This document shows, piece by piece, positions 1 through 11,842 of a stretch of 56,495 nucleotides of DNA. This DNA comes from Cylindrodendrum hubeiense (taxonomy: Eukaryota; Ascomycota; Sordariomycetes; Hypocreales; Nectriaceae). Every line of letters begins with the position of its first letter. Position 1 is the stretch's first letter. The notes under the pieces were generated by a model, which was given only the letters and a program-made list of their open reading frames with translations, had not been told where the DNA came from and did no database searches. The position numbers and the translations under genes are program-made. The stretch spans positions 1 to 56,495 of the forward strand of contig JAANBB010000261.1 of NCBI GenBank assembly GCA_014621425.1, in the 5' to 3' direction.

Positions 1-534
1 CTCCACCCTCGCAACCACCGGCCGAGAACCCACCCGCACCTGTTGCGCCTGACCTTTGACGCAAGCCTTACCCTCCTCGACCAAGCAGCTTCGCAGGCCT
101 GTCCTTGATTTGCCGACCACCGCATCGCATTCCGTCGCCCAGCTTAGCCCAGCACCCAGCTAGCCCGGCACCCACGCTTGACGCTTGACGCTTCGCCTCC
201 TCCCCGTCTCACTGCCTTTTTCTCTGTCACGCCCCTCCTCTCCCGTGGCGCATTTGCACAATCGACCCCTCACGTCCGTCGCGCAAGTCCAATTCCTCCT
301 TGCCACGACCCTCGCACCGGCGCTGTATTCCTGCTCTTTGCGCTCCTGCGACCGCAACAGCTCCTCTGCCATCCCCCAGAGCCCACTTCGTGCGCTTCTG
401 GGTGCCGCGGGCCTTGCCCTTAACTCCATCACCTGAGTCTTTGTTGTCTTCCCCCCCAGATAACAGCCCCTTTGCTCCGGCTTTCTCTCGTAGATCGTCG
501 CGGGTAGAGGGCAATCCATCAATCAGCCTCTGCT
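1..534. other. Upstream region / 5' leader of the first gene
   Basis: C-rich, pyrimidine-rich sequence with no convincing coding exon. The many open frames here are short and of low complexity. It is most simply the promoter and 5' leader of the coiled-coil gene that starts at 535. Confidence 0.6.
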
Positions 535-3228
535 ATGCCGTAAGTCCTCCCAATCTCCCCTCTTCCCCTCCCGCTCCCACATACACCATTCCTCCCTCCC
601 CCATCCTTCCCGCCCCCGAACCACCTCTCGCCCATTAATCGGTTTCGCACTTGCTTACCGCCAATCCCGACACTAGACTCATCAAGCGCGGAGTATCATC
701 CTCGCGAGGCACAACCATTCCCCTAGATCACGGTGAGGGTTCCTCGTCGCCGTACAACAGTGACGAAGATTCTTCCCGAGAGACCAGCAACGACTACTCC
801 ACCACAGAGGAGGAGGACTTGTACGACGACGACGACGATTACGACGACCATTCAGATTCTGCCTCCACCAGTAACTCCGGCTATCCTGCTCACAACCCTT
901 ACCCCCCCCGGCGGCTTCCTCTGCCTCATCAACAGGAACCATTAGGAGGATACCATCGACCGGGACCGGTGCAGGTGCATTCTGGCCGACCACCGCGCCC
1001 TGTCGCAAACCCCCGCCCCTCCGCAAACCCACGCCCTTCAGCAAATCCCCGTCCTACCGCAAACGTGGAGGCTCCCGACGAATACGGCCAGGCCGCCTAT
1101 GGTCGCGGCTTTCCGCAACACCCGGGCCAACCTGGCCCGGGTGGTCAATTCTACGGTGGTCGTGGCCAAGGCCAAGGCTACCACCAGGGCCATGCCGGCC
1201 CCTACATGGGCTACCCGGCGAACGGCTCGATGGTCCCCTATGGGAACTATCCCAACCCCAACCTTCCCTTCGGCGCAGGCGGCATGAATCAGGGCCAGCT
1301 CACCCAGCACGGCCAGCACGGCCAGCATGGCCAGCACGGTCAACACGGCGCCAACTACTTTGGTGGTGAGGGCAGAGGCGGAATGTATGACATGATGCCA
1401 TATCAGGGCTACTATGGCGGCGCACCCGGCCCTCAGTTCAACCCTGGAGCTATGCAGCAGTATCACTTGACACCACCTCCACCACCCCCGACCGAGGTCC
1501 CTGCCAAACCCGCCACTCCAGCTCCCCCGAAGGAAGACCCTGACAAGATTCGCCTCGAAGCCGAAATCGCTGCATTCAAGGCTGCCGAGGAGAAGATCAA
1601 GGCTGCCGAGAAGCAAAAGGAGATTGAACAACAGATCCGAAAGGATGCCGAGGAAGCCTTCCAGCAAAGAATGGAAGCCATGAGGATCGCCCAGGAGCAT
1701 GCCCAGAAGCAGATTGAAAAGGCCAAGATCGAGGCCGAAAAAGCTGCGCGGGAGAGAATTGCGGCCGAACGCAAGGCTGAGGAGGAACGTGTGCGGAAGC
1801 ACGCCGAAGCCATGAGACAGGCTGAGGAGCAGGCCAGGCTTAAGTTTGAGGCCGAGCTCAAGGCTGCCGAACTCGCCCGGAAACGGGAGGCTGAGGCACG
1901 AGCCCTTGCACAGGCGGAAGCAAAAGCCAAGTTTGAGGCCGAGATGAGGGCCGCTGAGGAGGCGAGACAGAGAGAAGCTGAAGCCCGTCTCAAGGCTGAA
2001 GCCGACGCAAAAGCCAAATTCGAGGCCGAGATGAGGGCCGCTGAAGCAAGAGGAAAGAAGGAGGCCGAAGAACGAGCCAGGGCCGAGGTCGAAGCCCGAA
2101 GAAGATTCGAGGCGGAGCTCAAGGCTGCTGAGGAGCGGAGGAAGAAGGAGGAAGAGGCCAAGGCCCGAGCTGAGGAGATGGCTAGGATCCGCCTCGAGAC
2201 GGCTCTTAAGGCTGAGGCGGAGGCCAAGGCGGAAGCAGCCAGGAAGGCCCAGGCGGAAGCCGAGCGCCTCTACCGAGCCGAGCAAGCGGCCAAGGCTGCG
2301 GCGGCTGCGGCGGCTGCGGAAGAGGCGGCGCGCGTCAAGAAGATGGAGGAGGATGCCAAAACGAAGGCGGAGGCGGAAGCCGCAGCAAAGGTTGCAGCCG
2401 AGAAGGTCGCTGCCGCAGCTGCCGCCGACGCCGCTGCCAAGGCCAAGGCAGAAGCGGAGGCTCTGAAGAAGAAGATTGAAGAGGATACAAAGGCCAGCAT
2501 CAAGGCTGCCCAGGAGAAGGCAACGCAGCTTCCAATCAGGTTCAAGGATGCCGTCGGACGAAAGTTCAGCTTCCCGTTCCATCTATGCGAGACCTGGCAG
2601 GTATGTTTAACCCAAAATATGTTTCCCCTGGCGCGATAGGATAACGGCTAACGGCATGATTTTTACACAGGGTATGGAGGATCTCATCAAGCAGGCGTTC
2701 CTGCAGGTGGATGTTCTCGGTCCCCACGTCCAGGAGGGCCACTACGATCTCATCGGACCCGACGGCGAGATCATCCTCCCCTCAGTCTGGGAGAAGGTGG
2801 TGCAACCGGATTGGGCCATCACCATGACCATGTGGCCCATGGACAAGCTGCCCCAGCTCGGCCCCAAGCACGGAATGCCCCCGGGTCGGCATGGCCATCC
2901 ACCCGTCCCACCCGGCGGCTTCCGGCCAGGCATGCCAATGCCCCCGGGGATGATGCCTCAAGGTGGCCGCCGGCCTGGTGTAATGCCCGTCGGCGTCCCC
3001 CCTCCGGGATGGCACGGCGGGCAGGGCCGAGGAGGACCGCTACCCCCACAAGTTGTCAACGTGGGCCCAAAACCGGGCAAGCCGAAGAAGAAGCAGCAGG
3101 ACTCGTCTTGGATTGGATTCTTAGCTGGGAAGCCCCCCAAGAAGAAGTGAGTCTCAACCCCGGTCAAATTTGCGCCAGCGGTGCGGCATGGCTAACAAGC
3201 GCAACTACCTAGGCCGGCAAAGAAGTAA
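535..3228 (+). CDS. Coiled-coil protein with C-terminal ubiquitin-like fold domain
   Basis: Spliced model: exons 535-539, 677-2600, 2671-3146 and 3213-3228, total 2421 nt, 806 residues. Introns 2 and 3 have clear donors (GTATGT, GTGAGT) and GCTAAC branch sites. The start is less certain: exon 2 has no early methionine, and ATGCC followed by GTAAGT at 540 gives an N-terminus MPLIKRG. Order: acidic Ser/Asp/Glu segment, Pro/Gly/Gln-rich region with ANPRPS and GQH repeats, about 330 residues of Ala/Glu/Lys/Arg-rich coiled coil, then a globular segment from FKDAVGRKFSFPF through YDLIGPDGEIILPSVWEKVV, which resembles the ubiquitin-like domain found in many uncharacterised filamentous-fungal proteins. 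It ends in a Pro/Gly/Met-rich linker and a lysine-rich tail (KKKPAKK). Function unknown; a scaffold role is inference only. The antisense frames are composition shadows. Confidence 0.8.
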
Positions 3229-3803
3229 AAGGCTTGGGGCCTCGTCAACATGAAACGATAATGTGGGATTCGAAGTTGACACAATTCAGTTTCTTTTCTT
3301 TTCCAGATACCTGGGCGACTAACATTGCCATTTTCTTTTCTTTCCTTTCTTGTGACCCTCAGAACCTTCTCTGGGGGTCTATATGTTTCTTGTGGAATTG
3401 GAGGCACATGGAATTTCTCTTATCATTTACGCTAGCGTCACACATCAGAGGAGTCGCGAACTATCCTAAATGCATTTGGATCGGAGTATGATGACACGGC
3501 TCAATGATACTGGGGGAAACGGCGTACGATCCAAAGTGCCCGAGGGCTCTCAAGTCTTGGGATTGGCGCAAAGAAGACGTTTTTGGCTTGGATGATGATG
3601 GATGATGGACGACGATGGATGGATCAAGTTGGATTAGACGCGGCGGTCCTAGACAACCTGTTATGTAGAATGAATGGAGTATGCAGGTATTTTTTGTTTG
3701 CCTGGTTTGTTTTGTGTGACGGCGTGCTGGATGGCAGCGTCTCGCTGAGCCGCCAATGTACAGAGTATAGTTCGTAAGTGGTTGTTGGAGGATATGTATT
3801 CTT
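3229..3803. other. Convergent 3' region between the first gene and COQ10
   Basis: Both flanking genes end here (first gene +, COQ10 -). T-rich stretches at about 3285-3350 are compatible with 3' UTRs. No exon, RNA gene or repeat recognised. Confidence 0.6.
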
Positions 3804-4436
3804 TCATAGCCTTCGTTGAGACCCGAGCTTCCGGCGGGCCTGCTTCTCGAAGGCCTCAATCATCAACCCGGCGACCTTGTCGGACACGGCCGCGCTGACG
3901 GCGGCATATAGCGGATTGGTGAATTGGAAGTCGATGGCGAGGTGGATTTCGGTCGAGGGTGAGGGTAGACTGGCGAGCTCCTTGACGGACCATTTCGTCA
4001 CCAGACTCCGGAAGACGGCCGAGGCATCGGGGCCCCCACCGCCGGGCTGGGTCGAGCCGCTGACGGCTTCGACGGAGACGCCGGGGACGCAGCGGAGGCG
4101 GCTGGTGAAGACCTCGTCGAACCCGCCCCAGCCAACGTTCAGGTCTGCGACTGTCGGCCAGCGTCGGCCGGTGGCGTCAGGGTCGGACCATCGGGTGACG
4201 CGGGACCGAGAGCAGTAGGGCACGAATTGGACGTACGAGTCAACGTCGGCGATGAGGTCATAGAGCGGCGCCGGGGCGTAGGGCAGTGTGCGGGTCGCGG
4301 TGAGGGTTTGGGTGGTCGGGGAGGAGCCGGGGAGGGTGAAGAAGGGCCGCGAGAGCTTCGAGGCGCGAGAGGCGGAGCTGGCGATGCGCGATGCGGCGAG
4401 GGAGGCGCGCGGCGGGGGGAGGAGACGGAGGGCCAT
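3804..4436 (-). CDS. COQ10: Coenzyme Q-binding protein COQ10, mitochondrial START-domain protein
   Basis: Single-exon model, 210 residues. The N-terminus is rich in Arg, Ala and Ser with no acidic residues (MALRLLPPPRASLAASR), as expected for a mitochondrial presequence. The rest matches the COQ10/START (polyketide cyclase-like) family: a conserved stretch TATRTLPYAPAPLYDLIADV followed by VQFVPYCSRSRV, then a WSVKELASLPSPSTEIHLAIDF-type strand region and the family C-terminus around MIEAFEKQARRKLG. Members bind coenzyme Q in the inner mitochondrial membrane and are needed for efficient respiration and Q biosynthesis. The length is normal for fungal COQ10. It faces the first gene tail to tail. 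The insertion around residues 135-150 (Gly/Pro-rich) looks like a lineage-specific loop. Confidence 0.9.
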   Translation of the reverse strand: MALRLLPPPRASLAASRIASSASRASKLSRPFFTLPGSSPTTQTLTATRTLPYAPAPLYDLIADVDSYVQFVPYCSRSRVTRWSDPDATGRRWPTVADLNVGWGGFDEVFTSRLRCVPGVSVEAVSGSTQPGGGGPDASAVFRSLVTKWSVKELASLPSPSTEIHLAIDFQFTNPLYAAVSAAVSDKVAGLMIEAFEKQARRKLGSQRRL

Positions 4437-5032
4437 TGGGGGCGGTGGAGGGGCGAGAGGAGAGCGATTAGGTTAGAGGGTTATTAAGGGCTACGCCCAT
4501 GGCATTGGAAGACTGCGGTGTGCTCCGTGGGAAGTTGGGAGGAGAGGACAAGAGTTGGTGTTGAGGCTCTGGTGTGGAACAAATATGGATCCATCTTCTC
4601 ACCCCACGCAGCTACCTGGTGTTTCTCCGGAGCATATGCATGAGATAGCGCTGTATTACAGTGTGCTCGTATCGGAGCTTAGGGGCTGCAGCCCCTGTGG
4701 GATCTCTGATGACAGGGCTTACAGCGCTCGAACCAGGCTGCAGCCCTCCGGTGCTCGGGCCGTCTTGGCCGCCGAGTCCAGGGCGGTGATTCCGTCATTG
4801 CCCAAGGTCGCTCATCTCTCCAACCACCATCAGCATCCCCATCGTGACGCCGAACCACCGCCTCTCCAGTACCGCCCCGACATACAGCATGCGCCGGCCC
4901 ACCTCGCCGCGACGGACCCTCGAAAGACGCTGACGACCCCCCCTTTTTCTCCCCTGCCCGCCTCCTCTGCGGCCGATACCACACCGCGATAACTCGTAGC
5001 GGTCCGCCCCACGTGGGGCATCCGCCGCCATC
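4437..5032. other. Divergent upstream region between COQ10 and AP-3 delta
   Basis: About 600 bp shared by two divergently transcribed genes. No tRNA, repeat or convincing exon. The open frame at 4555-4992 (+) lacks protein-like composition and probably lies in the AP-3 delta leader or promoter. Confidence 0.55.
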
Positions 5033-8000
5033 ATGTAGGGAGCTTCGACATAAACCCGCCCCGGCCATGGCGCGGCGCTGACGGTGCGCAGGTTCGAGAA
5101 GTCGCTGTACGACCTCATCCGGGGGCTCCGGAACCACAAGGGCAATGAAAAGGAATATATACAAAAGAGCCTGAAGGAGTGCCGCGCAGAGGTTCGAGGC
5201 CAAGACATGGGTTCGTCAACCATTCCCGTCTCACGTCGCCTTCGAAGTCATGTCTCTCGCCTGGAAAGCTGCCTCGGAGGCGTGGGGGACTCGAAATGTT
5301 TCTTGTTTGTCTTAGGGTGCTAATGCGCTGTGTGGTTAGATCTCAAGGCGACGGCGCTGCTCAAGCTCATCTACCTGGAGATGGTCGGCCATGACATGTC
5401 TTGGGCTTCTTTCCATGTGCTCGAGGTCATGTCGTCGCCCAAGTACCACCAGAAGCGAGTTGGATATCTTGGCGCAGTGCAAAGCTTTCGGCCAGATACA
5501 GAAGTCCTGATGCTGGCTACCAACCTGCTCAAGAAGGTCCGAGAATGACCCCTCAACACTTTCTACCACTCATCTAATGCTCGCGTGTCCAGGATCTCGG
5601 ATCGACCACACCGACTGTCATCTCCCTCCCTGTCGCAACGCTCCCCCATGTCATCACGCCGTCCTTGGCGCTCTCGACCCTGGCAGACCTGCTGCCTCGA
5701 TTAAGCCACAGCCATTCGAATATTCGAAAGAAGACGCTGGTGACGCTGTACCGGCTCGCTCTCGTGTACCCCGAAGCGTTGCGCGCAGCATGGCCTAAAA
5801 TCAAAGAGCGTCTGATGGACCCTGACGAAGACCCCAGCGTCACGGCGGCCATTGTAAATGTGGTCTGCGAGCTGGGTTGGCGCAGACCCCATGACTTCCT
5901 CCCTCTTGCTCCCCGGCTATTTGAGCTGTTGGTGGATGGTGGTAATAACTGGATGGCCATCAAACTAATCAAGCTGGTAAGTCTTGAATCTGACAATTCT
6001 TGTCTAACAGGGGCTGATTCTGCTTTAGTTTGCTACCCTCACGCCCTTGGAGCCTCGTCTTGTGAGGAAACTATTGCCACCCCTCACGAACATAATCCGG
6101 ACCACTCCTGCGATGTCGTTGCTGTACGAGTGTATCAACGGTATCATTCAGGGCGGAATTTTGGGCAATGCCGATGATGTGTCTGGAACGGATGAGATTG
6201 CAACTTTGTGTGTCAACAAGCTGCGAGGCATGATTATGATTGATGGTGACCCCAATCGTAAGTCGAGGATACTGCCCAGCTCACGCAAACAACATGCTAA
6301 CATTCTCAGTTAAATATGTTGCATTACTGGCATTCAACAAGATAGTTATCACCCATCCCTATCTCGTATCGCAGCAGGAAGATGTCATCTTGGAGTGTAT
6401 CGACAGTCCTGACATTACTATTCGAATACAGGCTCTGGACCTTGTCCAGGGCATGGTCACTGGGGACAACTTGATGTCTATCGTGAGCCGCCTCATGAAA
6501 CAGCTCAAGAATTCTATGCCAGTCCGAGACAGGCAACAAACAGGCGCTACCGTGGACCCTAGCGATTCGGACACCGACAGCTCATTCGCAGAGTCTGGAG
6601 CCAAGTCTCCTAGCCAGACAGCCCCTCTCCCGGATGACTACCGAATTGACGTTATCGGAAGGATTCTGGCTATGTGTGCAAAGGATAACTATGCTAGCGT
6701 GTTGGACTTTGATTGGTATATCGATGTCCTGACGCAACTCGTCCGCATGGCCCCTGTTTCTCGCAAGGCCGATGTCGACGCGGGCTTGTCATCAAGGTCG
6801 CGTGCCGACGTATCGGAGAAGATTGGAGACGAGCTACGCAACATTGCTGTCAAAGTTCGAGCTATGAGGCTTGCGGCTGTCAGAGCCTCAGAAGACATCT
6901 TGAGCCAGCTTAATGCGGATGCCCCCCCTGGATATCCTATCACATCAGGGGTGCTCAAATCCGTGGCATGGATCATGGGCGAATATGCGCCGCAGCTTCC
7001 TATACCGGACGATAATCTGAATAGCCTATTGCAGCTCATACCGCGGACGACGAACCCCGAGGTGATCACGACAACCCTCCAGGCCGTCACCAAGATCTTT
7101 GCAACTATTGTTGGCGATGAGATGGAACAATGGACGGCTGAGAGAAAGTCTAGAGTGTCACTACTGATGGCTCGCATCATCCACGTCTTTGAGCCTCTGC
7201 AGTTGAACCCCAGCCTCGAGGTTCAAGAGCGGGCCGTTGAGTTCACCGAGTTGCTGAAGCTCACCTCAGAAGCGGCTTCTGGGCAGCCTGCTTCGACTGA
7301 TGATGTTGAGCAGGATCCTCCACTGCTCCTCACACAGGCGATCCCCTCCCTCTTCAATGGTTGGGAACTTAACTCGGTGGCCAAGGGAGCGCAACACAAT
7401 GTCCCAATACCTGATGGACTCGATCTGGACGAACCAATTCATGCAAACCTCAACAGGCTATTGTCAGAAGTAGACTCGATCTCACTAGCAGCGGACGATT
7501 CCGACGAGTTCGAGGTTTATTACCATCAACGGCCACCACCAACAAGCATCGACTCCTCTGCGCCGGCCATCAGCAGACTGACGGAGCCTACAGAAGATTA
7601 TGTTGGCTCGTACCAGCAAGCCACTGAGGATAGTTACCTGGACGCCGATATCGTTGCGCGAAGAAAGGCAGAGCGCAATGAGCGAAACAAGGACGATCCG
7701 TTCTACATTCCCAGCCGCAATGCCACTCCCCAAACTTCGACCCCTATCTCAAACATTCTCCACACCAGCAACGGCCCTGACCTTGACATTGATTCCATAC
7801 CGATAATGCAGTTGGACCTTGACAAGGTTGGAAGCGTCGCAGCGCCACATCAGCAGAAGCAACAGCATCGACAACAGCCACGACCTCGACAGAAGGTTGT
7901 CATCACTGCAGACGAGACTCTAGAGGGTAGTGACAGTGGGTCTGGCAGGCGGACGTACGACTCAGAGAACAACTCGGACAGTTTCACCAAGACCAAGTCG

Positions 8001-8465
8001 CGCAAGCTCAAGCAGTCGCTGCTCAAGGTCGACTCGAGCAGCATCCGTACCTTCAACCTCGAGGACCAACCGGCGGGCGGCTTTGACCACGAGCGCCAGA
8101 AGCAGGAGGACGCCGAGATGCAGAAGGCCATGAAGGAAGTCGAGCGCCTCCGCCTCGAGATGCAGCGCGCCAACGAGCGCATCCAGGTCGCGCAGGGCGT
8201 CGATGTCGAAGGCACCGTCGTTAAGAAGAAGAAGACCAAGAAGGCCAAGAAGGCCGCTGCGGATACCCCTGATGGCGATGAGGGCGCCGAGATCAAGCCC
8301 AAGAAGACGAAGAAGAAGAAGGCCCGGATTGTTGCCCTCGACGAGCCTGGCGAGGATAGCAGTGCCCGGGGCGTAGATGCGCCTGTGGGAGGCGCCTCGG
8401 CTGAGGTGGTGGTTGCCAAGAAGAAGAAGAAAAGGCCAGTGGCTCAGATTCAGGATGCGGACTAG
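5033..8465 (+). CDS. APL5: AP-3 adaptor complex subunit delta
   Basis: Exons 5033-5034, 5092-5210, 5340-5536, 5593-5976, 6029-6257 and 6310-8465, total 3087 nt, 1028 residues. The first intron (5035-5091, donor GTAGGG, branch CTGAC, acceptor GCGCAG) splits the start codon as AT|G. This restores the family N-terminus MFEKSLYDLIRGLRNHKG; no other ATG reaches the frame. The adaptin N-domain follows (IYLEMVGHDMSWASFHVLEV, VGYLGAVQSF, LADLLPRLSHSH, VYPEALRAAWPKIKERL). Then comes an acidic hinge and a Lys-rich C-terminal tail with several KKKKTKKAKK clusters. AP-3 delta is a large subunit of the adaptor that sorts cargo from Golgi/endosomes to the vacuole. The Lys-rich tail is longer and more charged than the core needs. 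Assignment is firm; only the 5' end depends on the split-start model. Confidence 0.92.
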
Positions 8466-9136
8466 AGGTGTATTAATGGACAGCTATCAGCTGGCTATAG
8501 CCAAGTAGAGCATCCCGCGTTAGGTGACAAACATGGCAAGCCGATACCTGGAAGCCAGTAGGAGAAGGGAATAAATACAACATATCAATGTATCCATCCT
8601 CCACACCTCATCTTTGCATCATGACTCTTTAAAATCGTCTCACATTCATCATATATGTAGTTTGATTTTCCATTCACTAGCCTATCAACACCTACACCCA
8701 GTCCCTCCAAACCACCATATCCATCCTTGATCCAACCCATCTATTCTCCACCGTATCATCCAAGTCGCGAGAAAAGGGGAACGCTGAAGGGAAGAAGAGA
8801 CATAACAACCAAGGAATCTCAAACAAAAGAAAGAGAATCAACAACTAGCTCAAACCAATTCGGAATCGCCGCCATCTCGTGATACAGCCTAAGTACAAAA
8901 AACCAACAAAAAAAGTACACCGGTGGTTCTTTTTGGCTTCATGCTCCATTAACACGTACACATGATAGATAGATTGCCCGGGCAAAAAGAAGGGGCTTTC
9001 TCTCCCAAAGCTCCTTCTCCTGCCTTTCCTTTCCTTTCCGTTCCTTTGTTCCCTCTCATGACGTATGCCGCAACGCATTAGATGCTCAATTCGACGTGGA
9101 AACGCCTCTTCCGCCTACCTCACCTCAGCTAACGCA
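8466..9136. other. Convergent 3' region between AP-3 delta and RGD2
   Basis: AT-richer sequence where two genes meet tail to tail. A-rich and T-rich runs (for example around 8895-8920) fit 3' UTR and polyadenylation regions. No coding exon or RNA gene seen. Confidence 0.6.
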
Positions 9137-11842
9137 TTATTCCATGGGTCTGTCTTCGAGTGTCACACCGCGTTCTGAGGGCGGCGTAACGGGGACTCGC
9201 TTGCCGCCGACGAATCGTGCGGTGGTACGTCCAAAGCTCTCGCGTTTCTCGGCGCCGGATTCTGAGTCTGGTGACTTGACTACTTCGGGGGCGTTCACAG
9301 GCTCTGCACCCTCGGGACCGGGAACTTCGAGACTGTGTCGCTTGTTGAGGCTGCCGAGGCTGCCAAGACTGCTGCGTTGTCGGTCGGCGGCCGTGGTCGG
9401 GCTGGTCTGAATAGGGAATCGCGTCTCAGGTCCGCCAGTGCTGCGTTCTCGTCGGTGGCCACGGGGACTCGGCGCAGGGCTCCTGTCCCGGCCTCGGCTC
9501 GCATTGGCCTTCTCGAGCAGAGCCCTATTCCGCTCCTCCATGAGGGCCTTGCGGTTGCTTTCGTCGGTGCTGATGGCGCGGGGGCGGTTCGCGCTGACAG
9601 ACGAGGAGTGATTGAGCGAAGACATACGCTTCAGTGCACTGAAAATAGCATCCTTATGGGCGAAGAGATCCCGCACCAGGCGGTGCGAGTGCTTCTCCTC
9701 CATGGTAAGCGACGTCTCAGCCCGTGGCCGCAGGACACATGGCGCAAGGAATGCTGCAAGGGACGAGACGTAGCTATCGTCAGCCGAGGTGAGGTCGATC
9801 AGGCGGGTAAAGTGGTTCATGCAGGCGTCGAGAGTGGCAATGTTGGTGAGCCGGAGCTGCGAGAGGGTTTGTTGCAGGACAGCGATGCGCGAGGCATCAG
9901 AGGAATCGGCAGAAGTGGTTGAGTAGATGGTGCGGATGATTTCGTATACATGAGAAGAGACGAGTGAGTCTATAGACGGGAGACTGTCAGTGGTCACTAT
10001 ATCCAAGATTACATATTGGGGAGGCATGCTTACCGGGTAGTTCCAGGAGGTAGATCTTGAGAAGGCTGGCAACTGTCGGAATATCGAATTCCTCAAATAC
10101 TTCTGGAGAGATAAGCTTGCCATCGTTGACCTTGGCGCGCAAGCGATGGGTCTGGGCGAGGGGAACATCAACCAGCCAGACACTCCTCCTTGCATCATCA
10201 CCTTCAAGGTCGGGGTAGTGGTGGTCGAGATAGGTCAGGATGGTGGTGACAATGACGGGGACACGCTTCTTGTCGGCCCTGGCACGAGCCTCTAGGTCGA
10301 TACCGAAAGTATGCTCGTCAACCTTGTTGTAGTAGTTCTCGTAGACAACCACCTTGGGAATGAAGCTTCCCGTTCGGTAGTTCTCGAGCAGGTAGCGCAG
10401 ATCACTCTGTGGTTGGATAGTCTCCTGGAACAGCATCATCTGGTCGACGGCAGACTGTAGGCTGGGGATGACGTTGCCAATGGTGCCGGAGAAGTCCAGG
10501 ATGACGGTCTTGACAGCCTTGAGGCGGTCGAGCTCACAGCGCTCGAGGAAGGTGAGGTGGAGGAAGATGGCCTCCTCAAGCTCGCAGCGTAGGTCATCGA
10601 GCCTGCGGACGCCGGTCTTGTACTTGTCGTCGGACTCGCGAGCCTCGCGCTGCATGCGCTGGCTGGGAGTCTCGTTGGGGTGGGAGTTGTTGAGAACGTT
10701 CCAGTTGGAGAGGTATTCGCTCACAGTGCCAACGACGGGGGAGTCGCCACCTTCAGAGCCTGAGGCGGGCATGGAGAAGGTGCGGTTGACGGCCTTCTTC
10801 TCGGGGACGCCAGCGAGTTGGAAGGCCTTGGGTCGCCACTGGTAGAACATCTTGGAGCTGTTGGCGAAGGTGTTGCCGACGTTGCCGATGAGACGGAGGA
10901 AACCGTTGGAGATGAGATCCTGACCGATACGCTCGGCATAGCTGACGCTGGAGGTGCCCATGCTTCGCTGGAGGTACTCGACGATATCGGAACCGGCTGA
11001 GGTGTTGAGGTAGGTGCCGAGGATGGGGACCTTGGTCTCACCCACCTTTATGGTTGAGAGCATGTGGGAAAGAATCTTCTTCATCTGCTCAGGTTGGTAG
11101 ACATCGTCGCCAACCTCGAACAGCTCCTCCTCTTCCTTGGGCTCCACCTCTTCTTGAGGCTGAACCTTGATTTCGGGGATATTGGGCTGGTTTGGCTTGG
11201 GGCTGACCTCGGGGTCCTGGAAGGCGAGCTTGTTCTCTTCCTCAATATCCTCGACTAGGCGGCACTTGTTGAAATAGACACCGCGTAGCTTCTTGACGGC
11301 TTCGGCTTGGCGATCGTGTGCCTTGATGCGAACTTGGAGCTCATCCTGAGAATCCTGTATGCGGGCCTCGTGGGCGTCGCACCAGCGAGAGAACGGGTTG
11401 ACGACGAGATCGCGGATGCTTTGGGCGATTCGGTGGTGGTTGCGGGAGGCATCTTGCATCTCGTTGCGCATGCCGTCGAAGGCCTACATAGCACGGTTCC
11501 GTTAGCTCGGCTAGGTGAGGACGCAGCCGCGCAGAGCGAGATAGAGCACCCAAAAAAACGGGAGTCAAAGCGACACCGGGGATGGATAGGCAGAGAATGG
11601 CGAGATATGCTTACCTTGCGGACAGTGGCGCCGTCATCGCGAGAGAAACCACCCTGGACTTTGTCGGCGGAGGGGGTGATTTCGCTGAGGCGTAAGCTGT
11701 AGGCCTCCTCGGCCTCAGCGCGCAAACGGGCGATAGTTAGGACCTGACGATTCTCGAGGACACCCTGTTGAAGCTTGCCAAACAGGACGCCGAGTCCCGC
11801 GGCATAGTCGGTCGACCAGAAGGAATCAGCGAACCCCGGCAT
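9137..11842 (-). CDS. RGD2: Rho GTPase-activating protein RGD2 (F-BAR, DEP, RhoGAP)
   Basis: Exons on the minus strand: 11842-11615, 11483-10034 and 9969-9137, total 2511 nt, 836 residues. The N-terminus (MPGFADSFWSTDYAAGLGVL) opens an F-BAR domain that continues past about residue 160 as charged helices. A DEP domain lies at about 185-310 (ILSHMLSTIKVG, LISNGFLRLIG, MFYQWRP). A second helical F-BAR part follows, then a RhoGAP domain at about 465-650 (PVIVTTILTYLDHHYPDLEG, IPTVASLLKIYLLELPDSLV). The C-terminal 170 residues are Ser/Pro/Arg-rich and probably phosphorylated. Yeast Rgd2 acts on Cdc42/Rho5-type GTPases at the membrane, so a role in polarity or septation is likely. Odd point: the motif that normally reads GxFR is SVWLV here, so the canonical arginine finger is absent. 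Confidence 0.92.

Noticed and set aside
1038..2582. 514-codon open frame antisense to the coiled-coil gene
   Set aside because: It is a composition shadow: the sense strand is rich in Ala/Glu/Lys codons whose complements lack stops. The antisense product is Leu/Ser/Gly low-complexity with no motif, while the sense frame has good splice sites and a recognisable C-terminal domain.
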